A stretch of DNA of 64,000 nucleotides from Fidelibacterota bacterium (GTDB taxonomy: Bacteria; Fidelibacterota; UBA8477; JABMPR01): contig JAERTG010000050.1 in assembly GCA_016845065.1 (NCBI GenBank), forward strand, positions 62,001 to 126,000. Direction: 5' to 3'. How positions within the stretch are numbered: position 1 is the first letter of the stretch; every line of letters begins with the position of its first letter. The translations under genes were made by a program, and so were the position numbers. The notes beneath the pieces were generated by a model that was not told the DNA's origin, did no database searches, and was given only the letters and a program-made list of their open reading frames with translations. Positions 10,266 to 18,667 of the stretch are shown in pieces.

Positions 10266-10877
10266 TTGCATCCAATTAAACGCGAGTTGACAACTGAAGA
10301 GACGCCGGAGCTTATCCAGGCAGCCCGAGATGGAGATCGGAAAGTGCAGTCGCAATTAGTGACGATGTATTCCTCCCGTATCTATAATTTGGGTTTGCGT
10401 ATGCTGCGTAATAATGAGGATGCTGAAGATATGCTTCAGGAAACCTTTATTACAGCATTTCAAAAGATTCACGCTTTTAAAGGGAAATCCACATTCTATA
10501 CCTGGATTTACCGAATAGGTGTAAATATCGCTCTCGGTAAATTGCGGAAGCAATCCAGGATGCAAATTTCCTATTCCATTCAGGAACCGGATTTTGAAAA
10601 TCTCCACGGTCTGAAAATATCAGATTGGCCTGAGTATATTGAAACCAAGGTTTCTGATGAGGAATTTAAGATCGCATTAAAGGTTGCTCTTGATGATCTG
10701 GATGAAAAATATCGTTCGGTATTTGTTTTGAGAGATTTAGAAGAGTTATCCACTGCTAAAACAGCGGAAATACTGGAGCTTTCAGAAAGCAATGTGAAGG
10801 TAAGACTTATGCGGGCTAGACTCTTTTTGAGGGACCGGATGAGCACTTTTTTAAAACGTGAAGGTTGGTTAGTGTAA
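10266..10877 (+). CDS. ECF-type RNA polymerase sigma factor
   Basis: A 203-residue group IV sigma factor. Region 2 spans about residues 25-95 (MLRNNEDAEDMLQETFITAFQ is the core and -10 recognition part) and region 4 about 135-195 (LDEKYRSVFVLRDLEELST, then LSESNVKVRLMRARLFLRDR as the -35 helix-turn-helix). The TTG start at 10266 is the best available but has a poor ribosome site, so the true start may differ by some codons. Its stop overlaps the next start by one base (TAATG), coupling it to a probable anti-sigma factor. Confidence 0.88.
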   Translation: MHPIKRELTTEETPELIQAARDGDRKVQSQLVTMYSSRIYNLGLRMLRNNEDAEDMLQETFITAFQKIHAFKGKSTFYTWIYRIGVNIALGKLRKQSRMQISYSIQEPDFENLHGLKISDWPEYIETKVSDEEFKIALKVALDDLDEKYRSVFVLRDLEELSTAKTAEILELSESNVKVRLMRARLFLRDRMSTFLKREGWLV

Positions 10878-11128
10878 TGAAACCGAATCATAATGTAGAG
10901 CTGCAAAAGAAAATCTGTCTGGATTTTGGTGCAGATATTGGCTCTGAATTATGTCAGGAGGTAGGCCTGCTATTGGAAGAATGTCCCGAGTGTAGGGTCT
11001 ACTATGACACGATGCAACGTTCCGTGAAACTATATAGGGTAGTGGAAGATGAATGTGAGCTTCCTGAGTCTGTATCCGAACGCCTCTTCAAAGTATTAGA
11101 TCTGGATCAGTTGAAGAAGGATGTTTAA
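10877..11128 (+). CDS. Probable Cys-rich anti-sigma factor
   Basis: An 83-residue protein translationally coupled to the ECF sigma gene. EECPECRVYYD (Cys36, Cys39) matches the CxxC end of the zinc anti-sigma motif HxxxCxxC, but the His position (32) is Leu. Further cysteines at 14, 26 and 60 could supply the remaining ligands, giving an all-Cys site. This is loosely reminiscent of RsrA, the thiol-disulfide-switch anti-sigma factor of Streptomyces SigR. There is no membrane segment, so it should act in the cytoplasm. The role as anti-sigma is inferred from position, size and CxxC. Confidence 0.6.
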   Translation: MKPNHNVELQKKICLDFGADIGSELCQEVGLLLEECPECRVYYDTMQRSVKLYRVVEDECELPESVSERLFKVLDLDQLKKDV

Positions 11129-11133
11129 GAAAA

Positions 11134-11388
11134 ATGACAACAATTACAGCGCAAACAAAAAAAGTCATTATGTTTACCACCCCAACGTGTTCACATTGTA
11201 CCACTGCGAAGCGGTATTTAAGAGAGAATGGAATTAAGTTTAAAGAGATTGATGTCAGCAGAAATCAAAAAGCTGCTCAAGATATGTTAAGAAAAACAGG
11301 TCAACAGGGTGTGCCACAGCTGTGGATTAACAATCGACCCATCGTTGGCTTTGACAGGAATAGAATCAATAGTTTACTAGGTTTATAG
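11134..11388 (+). CDS. Glutaredoxin-family protein
   Basis: An 84-residue thioredoxin-fold protein. The redox site is TPTCSHCTTAKRYL with Cys19 and Cys22; the cis-proline loop QQGVPQLWINN and the closing IVGFDRNRI are typical of Grx/NrdH-like proteins. It reduces disulfides or mixed disulfides in the cytoplasm. It follows the anti-sigma gene by 5 bases and precedes groES by 9, so it is very likely in the same transcript and perhaps in the sigma factor's own regulon. Confidence 0.88.
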   Translation: MTTITAQTKKVIMFTTPTCSHCTTAKRYLRENGIKFKEIDVSRNQKAAQDMLRKTGQQGVPQLWINNRPIVGFDRNRINSLLGL

Positions 11389-11397
11389 GAGAAAAAA

Positions 11398-11667
11398 ATG
11401 AAAATTCAACCTTTAGATGATCGTGTATTAGTTGTCCCTGCAGGTGAGGAAGAAACTACCGCTTCTGGTATTATTATCCCTGATACTGCCAAAGAGAAAC
11501 CCCGTCGTGGAAGTATCGCAGCTGTAGGTAATGATGAGGAATTGCAAGAATTGGTCAAAGAGGGTGACGTAATCCTCTATGGCAAGTATGCTGGTGATGA
11601 ACTCTCATACGATGGTACTGACTATCTCATCCTTAACCGGAGTGATATTCTGGCTAAACTCAGCTAA
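11398..11667 (+). CDS. groES: Co-chaperonin GroES (10 kDa)
   Basis: An 89-residue lid protein of the chaperonin. Family motifs: MKIQPLDDRVLVVPA at the N-terminus, mobile loop TTASGIIIPDTAKEKP, and the closing DYLILNRSDILAKL. groEL does not follow; a terminator comes 19 bases after the stop. The 9-base gap upstream has no room for a CIRCE (HrcA) element, so expression probably comes from the upstream sigma factor operon. Confidence 0.94.
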   Translation: MKIQPLDDRVLVVPAGEEETTASGIIIPDTAKEKPRRGSIAAVGNDEELQELVKEGDVILYGKYAGDELSYDGTDYLILNRSDILAKLS

Positions 11668-11686
11668 TTTCGAGTTACAAATGAAT

Positions 11687-11716
11687 AAAAAAGGGAGCGT
11701 CATGCTCCCTTTTTTT
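11687..11716 (+). terminator. Rho-independent terminator after groES
   Basis: AAAAAAGGGAGC (11687-11698) pairs with GCTCCCTTTTTT (11704-11715) around GTCAT, giving a 12-base stem that runs into the T-tract. It closes the sigma factor-groES transcript. Confidence 0.9.
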
Positions 11717-11820
11717 GTTCCCCTTTTTCAAGATGCTATTCATCTCAAAAAAAGTTTGTCACTTCACTCTGATACATCTCTCAAAGGAAGTGTTCAAAAG
11801 GCAATCCTGAGAGGGGATTT

Positions 11821-13170
11821 ATGACTAAAAAATTTGTGATTATTGGTGGTGATGCAGCTGGAATGAGTGCTGCCAGTAAAATCCGGCGTATGCAGCCTGA
11901 ATCTGAAGTGATAGTCTTTGAGAAGGGACCACACATTAGTTTCGCAGCCTGTGGCATGCCTTACTGGATTGGGGGGGTCATTGAGGATGGTCGTAAATTA
12001 CAAGTTCTTACTCCTGAGATCGCCCGTGATAAAAGAAACCTGGATGTGCGTATTGGTCATGAAGTTGTCAAGATTGATGTCTCAAATAAATCCATTGTTG
12101 TTCGAGATTTAGATTCTGGTGAAAAATTTAACGAAGCTTATGATAAACTGCTCATCGCAACAGGAGCTCGTGCGATAGTCCCACCCATTCCTGGAGTTGG
12201 ATATGAGGGTGTCTTTACCCTGCGAAGCTTAGCAGATGGACATCGAATAAAAAATTACATCGCAGATCATGGGATTAGTCATGCGACCATCATAGGGGGT
12301 GGTCATATTGGTCTGGAGATGGCAGAAGCGTTCAGACACCTTAGGATCGATGTGACGATGCTAGTGAGGGGAGATCAGATCGCACCTTCAATGGACAGTG
12401 ACTTGCTGGATCAGTTAACTGAACATGTTTTGGAGAACGGTGTTGATCTCCAGCTAAGAACCGGGGTTGAGAGCATACATAGATTGGATCAAGGACTTTT
12501 GGTTCGGGCATCAAGTGGAGATGTTAAAACTGACATAGTCCTGGTTTCGACAGGTGTAGAGCCAAACTCGGAGCTGGCAATTGAAGCTGGTATTGAGGTG
12601 GGGAATAGTGGTGCTATCATCATTAATAAACATATGCAAACCAGTGTGGAAAACATTTATGCCAGTGGTGATTGCGCCGAACACAATCATCGCGTACTCG
12701 ATGAAAGCATGTGGATCCCCATGGCGACTTCGGCTAACAAGGGTGGTCGGATTGCTGGAGAAAATATGGCAGGAGGCCACGCCAATTTCCCAGGTATTCT
12801 AGGAACTGCAGTGACGAAAGTGTTCGACTTTACCATAGCTCAGACTGGGCTTACAGAGAAGCAAGCCGAGCGAATGGGTACTCTGAGTAATATAGAAACT
12901 ACCACCATCATTGGTGGCAATCGGGCACACTATTATCCGGGGTCTCAGCCCATGACCGTGAAATTGGTTGTAGATAAAATCTCCAAGCGACTTCTTGGGG
13001 CACAGATGATTGGAAAATCAGACGTTGCCAAGAGGCTTGATGTTTTTGCAACTGCGATCACGGCAAAAATGTCGGTAGAAGATATAAGTATGTTAGATCT
13101 AACCTATGCACCGCCAATATCACCAGTCTATGATCCCATCCTCGTCGCAGCAAATGTCGCCAATAAGTAA
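11821..13170 (+). CDS. CoA-disulfide-reductase-like FAD/NAD(P)H oxidoreductase
   Basis: A 449-residue flavoprotein. Domains: FAD-binding (GGDAAGMSAASKIRR at the N-terminus), single active cysteine Cys44 in SFAACGMPYWIGG, NAD(P)-binding (HATIIGGGHIGLEMAEAF near 160) and C-terminal dimerisation domain. The lone Cys in this loop is the signature of CoA-disulfide reductase / NADH oxidase / polysulfide (Npsr) reductase enzymes. These reduce CoA disulfides, CoA persulfide or O2; which one is not resolvable here. The following genes (DUF1858, OsmC, rhodanese) favour a sulfur substrate. There is no C-terminal rhodanese fusion, but a separate rhodanese lies in the cluster. Confidence 0.85.
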   Translation: MTKKFVIIGGDAAGMSAASKIRRMQPESEVIVFEKGPHISFAACGMPYWIGGVIEDGRKLQVLTPEIARDKRNLDVRIGHEVVKIDVSNKSIVVRDLDSGEKFNEAYDKLLIATGARAIVPPIPGVGYEGVFTLRSLADGHRIKNYIADHGISHATIIGGGHIGLEMAEAFRHLRIDVTMLVRGDQIAPSMDSDLLDQLTEHVLENGVDLQLRTGVESIHRLDQGLLVRASSGDVKTDIVLVSTGVEPNSELAIEAGIEVGNSGAIIINKHMQTSVENIYASGDCAEHNHRVLDESMWIPMATSANKGGRIAGENMAGGHANFPGILGTAVTKVFDFTIAQTGLTEKQAERMGTLSNIETTTIIGGNRAHYYPGSQPMTVKLVVDKISKRLLGAQMIGKSDVAKRLDVFATAITAKMSVEDISMLDLTYAPPISPVYDPILVAANVANK

Positions 13171-13194
13171 TCCATGACACAAAGGGTTTAATTT

Positions 13195-13401
13195 ATGATA
13201 ACAAAAGATATGCTTATTGAGGATTTAGTACAGGAATATCCGAAACTAGTAGTCCCATTAAAAATGGAAGGTATTGTTTGTCTGGCCTGTGGGGAGGCTG
13301 TTTGGGGAACCCTTGAAGCCCAGGCGCTTGAGAAAGGGATTAACAATCTTGATGACATCATTACAAGAATGAATGCATTGGTTATGAGTGAAGCGTTATA
13401 G
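13195..13401 (+). CDS. DUF1858 redox-disulfide domain protein
   Basis: A 68-residue single-domain protein. MITKDMLIEDLVQEYP, then LKMEGIVCLACGEAVWGTLEA, matches DUF1858, a small domain with a CxxC (here VCLAC) found with hybrid-cluster proteins and sulfur enzymes. Family members are thought to be redox or Fe-S-handling modules. It lies 24 bases after the flavoprotein gene and is likely a partner. Confidence 0.8.
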   Translation: MITKDMLIEDLVQEYPKLVVPLKMEGIVCLACGEAVWGTLEAQALEKGINNLDDIITRMNALVMSEAL

Positions 13402-13481
13402 AAATTGATTTGTTGCCCTCAGCGACCATATTAGCTGGTGGCAGGGTAACTGCTGAAGTACAAGGATTGGGGTAGCAGATT

Positions 13482-13904
13482 ATGTCAGAAGTGAAGATTC
13501 AACAGGTAAAAGGCGGAAGTTTTGCCGCCAGAGGAACATCAAACCATTGGACCATGATAGATGTCTCCAAAAACGTAGGAGGCCAGGAAGCTGCAAGTGG
13601 TCCTATGGAGATGGTATTGTTTGGTTTGGGAGGATGCACAGGAATTGATGTGGAAACCATGTTAAAAAAGATGAGGGTTCCACTGGAAAATTTTGAAATA
13701 GATATACTTGCAGAACGAGCTGAGACACATCCAAAAGTTTTCACCCGCATTGACATGACCTATCACTTCTATGGCAAAAATCTACCTTTAAAAAAACTGG
13801 AGCGAGCTGTCAAGCTTTCAAAAGATACATATTGCTCAGTGAGTGCCATGCTGGCCGCCACAGTTGAAATTACTGCAAAAGTCGAGAACCATAACACCGT
13901 ATGA
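13482..13904 (+). CDS. OsmC/Ohr-family protein
   Basis: A 140-residue cytoplasmic protein. The two catalytic cysteines of the family are present: Cys52 in GLGGCTGIDVETM and Cys118 in KDTYCSVSAMLAA. OsmC/Ohr proteins reduce organic hydroperoxides; the YhfA-like branch, which this resembles, has unknown substrate. ATG 13482 has a plausible upstream G-rich ribosome site (GGGGTAG). The last 4 bases overlap the rhodanese start (ATGA). Confidence 0.85.
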   Translation: MSEVKIQQVKGGSFAARGTSNHWTMIDVSKNVGGQEAASGPMEMVLFGLGGCTGIDVETMLKKMRVPLENFEIDILAERAETHPKVFTRIDMTYHFYGKNLPLKKLERAVKLSKDTYCSVSAMLAATVEITAKVENHNTV

Positions 13905-14302
13905 TTTATCGCCTCCTCGCCTATTCTCTTATTTTGTTGGGAGCTGGTGGTACCGTTTACATCGGTGTCGAAGGTATTTATGGTGATCACTATGATATTC
14001 CTGCTTTGAGCTATGAGTCATTCAGCCGACAATATTCAGATTCCAGCAATTATATATTGATAGATGTTCGGACAGAATCTGAAGTTGCATCTCACCCCGC
14101 ACCCTGGTCAAGCACGATTCAGATCCCACTCCTCTCACTTGAGGACCGGTGTATGGAGTTAAATGTTTATAAAGAACAACCGATGATGGTTTTGTGTCCT
14201 ACTGGCAACCGTTCCCGGCAAGGAGCGCGTGTCCTGAGATTGGCAGGTTTTGATGCCTTCTATATGGAAAAAGGCATGTTTAATAAGGAAAAAAATCAAT
14301 AA
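13901..14302 (+). CDS. Membrane-anchored rhodanese
   Basis: A 133-residue protein: an N-terminal hydrophobic segment (4-24) followed by one rhodanese domain. ILIDVRTESEVASHPA is the entry signature and the active loop is VLCPTGNRSRQGA with Cys99, the persulfide-carrying residue, so this one should be catalytically able. Orientation of the anchor would place the domain in the periplasm. It overlaps the OsmC gene by 4 bases and the next gene by 1. Confidence 0.85.
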   Translation: MIYRLLAYSLILLGAGGTVYIGVEGIYGDHYDIPALSYESFSRQYSDSSNYILIDVRTESEVASHPAPWSSTIQIPLLSLEDRCMELNVYKEQPMMVLCPTGNRSRQGARVLRLAGFDAFYMEKGMFNKEKNQ

Positions 14303-14523
14303 TGAACAAAAGATACATTAAAATGTTATCAGGTTTGGTTGTTGGAGCTGTCTTCGGATACCTCTATTACTATTATATTGGCTGCGCTTCTGGTAGTTGT
14401 GCGATCACTTCGAATCCGTACATCAGTACTGGATATGGAGCCATGATGGGTCTTGTGTTTATGTGGCCAGCCAAGGAAAAGGATGTTAAATCGGATGATC
14501 AAGAACACACACAAACTGTATAA
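14302..14523 (+). CDS. Small membrane protein, DUF6132-like
   Basis: A 73-residue protein with two membrane segments (9-27 and 43-56) linked by YIGCASGSCAITSNPYIS. The GCxSGxCxITSNP string is characteristic of DUF6132, a small family found beside rhodanese genes in Bacteroidetes-type genomes. The paired Cys28 and Cys33 suggest thiol or sulfur handling. The start overlaps the rhodanese stop by one base. The function is unknown. Confidence 0.7.
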   Translation: MNKRYIKMLSGLVVGAVFGYLYYYYIGCASGSCAITSNPYISTGYGAMMGLVFMWPAKEKDVKSDDQEHTQTV

Positions 14524-14524
14524 A

Positions 14525-15211
14525 ATGATTACTTTGGCGCTTGTCCTGGTGCCCACTGTGTTCGGACAAACAAACAACTTTGAATTCGTGCAACATGATA
14601 GTGCCTACGTAGGGAGCGAAGATTTTGTCGTCCTTCATGGTGAGATAATCAGTCTTGCCACCTCAACCCAAACAATATCTGTCACCAGAGTTACTCACCA
14701 AAAACCTGAGACCTGGAACACGTCATTTTGTGTTGGACCAGCTTGTTTACCACCCTTTCTGGATAACTATACATTCGATCTGGCAGCCTCTGACACGGCT
14801 GATTTCACACTTGACACATTTCCGTATTCTGAAGAGGGAATAGGGCTATGGACAATGTTTGCAGTTGACTCTTCAACCATGGAAGTAGATTCAGTCAACA
14901 TAAGATTGGAATTTATCGCTGTGTCAATTGATGAAGTATACGAAACTCCAAACGCATTTAAACTATCTCCAATCTACCCAAACCCGACAAATGCCTCAGT
15001 TAATTTTGATTTGAATCTTAAAACAACCGGGGAGTATACAATCATTTTATATGCCCTGGATGGACGGGAAGTTATGACAAGGAATTACCAGCTAAACTCA
15101 GGCCAGCATCATCTTCAGTGGAATATGCAAGGTTTACCCTCAGGCAATTACATCATTAGTGCTATGGGTGCTGGGGAGATAATATCCAGACAAGTTGTGG
15201 TGATCAAATGA
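14525..15211 (+). CDS. Secreted protein with C-terminal sorting (T9SS-type) domain
   Basis: A 228-residue exported protein. I chose ATG 14525, one base after the DUF6132 stop, since it starts a clean signal peptide (MITLALVLVPTVFGQ). Residues 17-135 form a beta-rich domain with a lone Cys pair in SFCVGPACLPPFLD. The last 80 residues are a sorting domain: SPIYPNPTNASVNFDL, YTIILYALDGREV, LPSGNYIISA. Such domains direct secretion by the type IX system or anchoring at the cell surface in FCB bacteria. It overlaps the TlpA-like gene by 4 bases. Confidence 0.75.
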   Translation: MITLALVLVPTVFGQTNNFEFVQHDSAYVGSEDFVVLHGEIISLATSTQTISVTRVTHQKPETWNTSFCVGPACLPPFLDNYTFDLAASDTADFTLDTFPYSEEGIGLWTMFAVDSSTMEVDSVNIRLEFIAVSIDEVYETPNAFKLSPIYPNPTNASVNFDLNLKTTGEYTIILYALDGREVMTRNYQLNSGQHHLQWNMQGLPSGNYIISAMGAGEIISRQVVVIK

Positions 15212-15699
15212 TACGGGTACTACCCATTCTGTTGATAGTTGCAATGTCCTTTGGTCAGGAGAAAAACTTACCCCAGGTTAATCTCAAGGATATGAAAAAT
15301 AAAACTCATAGTCTTAGCAAATTGGTAAAAGACCAAATAACACTTATCAATTTTTGGGCTACATACTGTGTCCCATGCCGCAAAGAGATGAAACATTTGA
15401 ATCGTATAAACAAAGCCTATGCTGATCAAAATGTTCAGGTCATTGGTATTTCCATTGATGATTCTCGCACTGTAGGTCGTGTTAAATCCATGGTTAAGTC
15501 ACAAAAACTGGCATACACTATCCTTCTAGATACAGAGCAAAAATTATACAAGAATTTCAATACGACAGCTATGCCCTTTTCGATTTTAGTCGACACCAAT
15601 GGAAAAATTCTTTGGGAACATACAGGTTACCTTCCTGGCGATGAAGCTCAGATGGAAGTTGAAATTAAAAAAGCATTAGCCCTCCAGAAAAAGGGCTAA
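15208..15699 (+). CDS. TlpA/ResA-like periplasmic thioredoxin
   Basis: A 163-residue exported thioredoxin-fold protein. Signal peptide 1-16 (LPILLIVAMSFGQ); active site INFWATYCVPCRKEMKHL with Cys54 and Cys57; cis-proline loop NTTAMPFSILVDTNGKI. TlpA/ResA proteins reduce disulfides in the periplasm, often for cytochrome c or copper-site assembly. Its overlap with the sorting-domain protein gene and tight linkage to the barrel and Omp28-like genes suggest it serves these. Confidence 0.88.
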   Translation: MIRVLPILLIVAMSFGQEKNLPQVNLKDMKNKTHSLSKLVKDQITLINFWATYCVPCRKEMKHLNRINKAYADQNVQVIGISIDDSRTVGRVKSMVKSQKLAYTILLDTEQKLYKNFNTTAMPFSILVDTNGKILWEHTGYLPGDEAQMEVEIKKALALQKKG

Positions 15700-15709
15700 T
15701 CCACCCCTT

Positions 15710-17407
15710 TTGTTCTTTTTCCTCAGAACATTCATTCTTCTTATCGTTCCGCTTGTTTTATTGGGGGAGGGTGTTTCATGGAATCTCGGTCTCAAATCAA
15801 ACCTTGGACGGGGTGAACAAGTTGGAACGGAATACAATTACTTCGAAAATTTTATAAGTGGATCCGTTGAGTTAGGTCAATGGTACCTTGATTTATCCAT
15901 AGAATCCAGTCAACCACCAGAATACGGTTTTGATTATCAGGGAATGGACCGATTCTTTCTAAGCTATATTGGCAATGCACGCTCTCTGGAGATAGGTGAC
16001 ATTTCTGCCGTCTTTGGTAGGGGGTTAGCATTAAACCTTGATGAAAATCAAGCCATCGACTTTGACAATGAGATTCTCGGTCTCAGGTATTCATCCGTAT
16101 TTTTTGAGAACCATGAATTTGACTTTTTAGCCGGAATGAAGCGTGAATATCGATTTTACTCACCCAGCTCCGATCTCCGCGAACCAGATGGAAAGGCTGC
16201 ATATGAGCTGGCTGGAACAGAAGTAACTCTCAATAGTGAAAGTGGTGTATGGTCGCTGATACCATATTTCATAGCAAGTCGTATGAAATCAGATTTTCTG
16301 TGGCAGGAGTTGGATGCAGAAGTAGGCGCGGTAGTAACAGACACTGTGAGTCAGAATATGAATGCCTTGCAGGCAGGTTGGGGACAGTCAATTTACGGAG
16401 ATAATTGGGATATATATGTAGAATACAATAAGACCTGGAAGGCTTTCGATTATCCTATATCCGATCAAAGTATTCAACTTCTGGATAACGGACAGAGTTT
16501 AATCAGCAGCAAACCAAAATATAGTCAGGAAGGTCAAGCTTTTAACCTGCAGCTCAATTGGTTCCCTGCGTGGTTTACCACCCTCTTCGAGTATAAGCGA
16601 TATCTCAATGGTCCTGAGACTTCCTCCCAAAAACGAGACCCTATGCTTCTGGCAACCAAACCATTACCCTGGCAAATGGGTCCAACTGGAATACGAGAAC
16701 ACGATATCAGTCTCCTGGGGAATGTAACTCACCCTGTTGACTATGGTGATGAATTGGGTTGGAACCTGGAATTAAGAAAATCATTGACTGATTCTTGGTC
16801 AATGGTCATCAATGGTGCTCAAACTTCCCAATCTTCACCAACAGATGATCCTGGATTCCTCCCAACCATGGATCTGGATAGAAATCCCTGGCAGGAGTAT
16901 TATGCAGAGTTTGAGTACTCAGGATCTGCCTTTTATCAGAGATTATTGGTGGCCTATACAAGGTCGGTTCTCAGCGGTCAATCTGCAGCAGAGATCATGG
17001 AGCATTATACGCTCGTTCCAGCCTATATGTCATGGCACCCCAATGAGGACCTGGTTTTGTCAACTGTTGTTGAATTACAAACTTCCAAGGTCTTTGGAGA
17101 ACTCTATTCTGGAGATGTACTCGAGGGTCATGAGTTTCAAAGTGGGCACTTTATTTTCAGTGCCGATTATGATCACAATTATTCTGCTGCAATAATTTGG
17201 GATACGAGCAACGATCCAAGTCTAATAACCAATGATGAGGAAGTTCAGCATTGGGTGAGTGGAGAAGTATCCGTGAAACCCATGGATGGGCTATGGATCA
17301 GGGCTTCCTATGGAAAGGAAAAGGGTGGCGTGCGATGTACAGGGGGTGTGTGTCGGGTTCTGAATCCCTTTGAAGGATTCCGCCTTTCGATGGAGTGGCG
17401 ATTATGA
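15710..17407 (+). CDS. DUF6029-like outer-membrane beta-barrel protein
   Basis: A 565-residue exported protein: signal peptide (FILLIVPLVLLGEG) and then a long run of alternating amphipathic strands. The N-terminal part with FLSYIGNARSLEIGDISAVFGRGLALNL matches the DUF6029 style (a conserved GRGLAL motif after the first strands), seen in Bacteroidetes outer-membrane proteins of unknown function. The chain ends EGFRLSMEWRL, with an aromatic near the end as barrels have. The TTG start at 15710 has no clear ribosome site. It overlaps the Omp28-like gene by 4 bases. Confidence 0.6.
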   Translation: MFFFLRTFILLIVPLVLLGEGVSWNLGLKSNLGRGEQVGTEYNYFENFISGSVELGQWYLDLSIESSQPPEYGFDYQGMDRFFLSYIGNARSLEIGDISAVFGRGLALNLDENQAIDFDNEILGLRYSSVFFENHEFDFLAGMKREYRFYSPSSDLREPDGKAAYELAGTEVTLNSESGVWSLIPYFIASRMKSDFLWQELDAEVGAVVTDTVSQNMNALQAGWGQSIYGDNWDIYVEYNKTWKAFDYPISDQSIQLLDNGQSLISSKPKYSQEGQAFNLQLNWFPAWFTTLFEYKRYLNGPETSSQKRDPMLLATKPLPWQMGPTGIREHDISLLGNVTHPVDYGDELGWNLELRKSLTDSWSMVINGAQTSQSSPTDDPGFLPTMDLDRNPWQEYYAEFEYSGSAFYQRLLVAYTRSVLSGQSAAEIMEHYTLVPAYMSWHPNEDLVLSTVVELQTSKVFGELYSGDVLEGHEFQSGHFIFSADYDHNYSAAIIWDTSNDPSLITNDEEVQHWVSGEVSVKPMDGLWIRASYGKEKGGVRCTGGVCRVLNPFEGFRLSMEWRL

Positions 17408-18663
17408 AAAAGTTAATCACCCTCATAGCCACTGTTTTGTTAGTTGGATCATGCGAATGGCGGCCGGATGAAATTCAAATCGAATCCAGCGCAACCATTG
17501 AGAAAATTAATCTCGTAGTCGGGGATACAGTTTCCATCCAGGTTGATGGAAAGAATTTCTCACCAATTGAAGGTCTTGATGAATCAATTGCAGAAGTTAT
17601 AGATGTGGAGCTCTCAGATAGAAGAGTGGTTGGTATTATTGGTCTAAGTTCAGGTAACCTTGAACTATTCTTTCGCTATATCCCTATAACAGATAGTGAT
17701 GAGTTGTCTGCAAGCTATTCGATTCATGTGCGCATTACAGAATCAATTCCATTATTTATCAGTGTTGGTGAATCGGAGACTCTGGATTTATCAACTTACC
17801 TTTCGATTGGACAGTTGGCTGACCTCGATTCAGTCGCGGTCTCGTCCGGAGATCTTAGCCCATCTAATCGTATCGGGATAGAGACTATTCCCGGGGAGAA
17901 TACGATATTCACATTAACTGGTGAGCAACCAGGATCAACCGAATTGCAGATTGAGTGTTATGATGCAAATGCGCTTCTAATTGAATCCCTGTACTATGAA
18001 ATAACCGTATCTATCCATAAGGTGGTCCTCGCAGAGCTCTTCACAAATACGGGTTGTGTGAACTGTCCTGAGGCCAATCATTATCTGGACAATATCCTGG
18101 CGAATTTTGCAGAGGAGTTTGCCTTAGTCAGATACCATGTGAACTGGACTGATCCTTTTGATCCAATGAACCTGTATAATCCATCAGAGGTTGAAAGTCG
18201 CAGAGCATACTATAATATTTTTGCTGCTCCAGGACTTGTGCTTGAAGGAACTTTAGTTACTTCTCTGGATGAGGATGACTGGTCCGGAAGGGTGTTCAAT
18301 GCTTCACAGGAAATTACTGACATATATATCAGTCCAATAGATGTAATGGAGAGTAGTGACAGTCTCCATCTTGAATTCGATTTGAACAGCTTTAGTACGA
18401 CAACAAGTGATTTTTCGGCCTGGTCGTTGGTCATGGAAGATAGTATTCAGTTTGAAGGGGCTAACGGCGAGGACCTACATATGCAAGTGATGCGGGATAT
18501 GAGAATAAGTTCCATTGAAACACTTGAAGGTCTTCGTACTGTTCAGCATAGTCTAAAGAAACCAGACGCCTACGGAATAGCAGGTCCCATGAACCTTTTG
18601 GTATTTGTTCAGCACAATTCTGACAAATCTGTACTCCAATCCCGCAAACAGAACCTTTATTAA
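17404..18663 (+). CDS. Omp28-like lipoprotein with thioredoxin-fold domain
   Basis: A 419-residue lipoprotein: lipobox LLVGSCEWRP with Cys17. Residues 25-200 are two beta-sandwich-like stretches. From about 205 the segment LAELFTNTGCVNCPEANHY carries a CxxC, followed by VRYHVNWTDPFDPMNLYNPS and FAAPGLVLEGT, matching the Omp28 domain, a thioredoxin-like fold on Bacteroidetes surface proteins. I chose ATG 17404 (4-base overlap) over the GTG at 17395. It probably forms an outer-membrane complex with the preceding barrel. Confidence 0.7.
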   Translation: MKKLITLIATVLLVGSCEWRPDEIQIESSATIEKINLVVGDTVSIQVDGKNFSPIEGLDESIAEVIDVELSDRRVVGIIGLSSGNLELFFRYIPITDSDELSASYSIHVRITESIPLFISVGESETLDLSTYLSIGQLADLDSVAVSSGDLSPSNRIGIETIPGENTIFTLTGEQPGSTELQIECYDANALLIESLYYEITVSIHKVVLAELFTNTGCVNCPEANHYLDNILANFAEEFALVRYHVNWTDPFDPMNLYNPSEVESRRAYYNIFAAPGLVLEGTLVTSLDEDDWSGRVFNASQEITDIYISPIDVMESSDSLHLEFDLNSFSTTTSDFSAWSLVMEDSIQFEGANGEDLHMQVMRDMRISSIETLEGLRTVQHSLKKPDAYGIAGPMNLLVFVQHNSDKSVLQSRKQNLY

Positions 18664-18667
18664 CATC

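Noticed and set aside
11389-11397. CIRCE or other heat-shock operator before groES
   Set aside because: The gap is only 9 bases and no TTAGCACTC-type repeat is seen upstream within the glutaredoxin gene.
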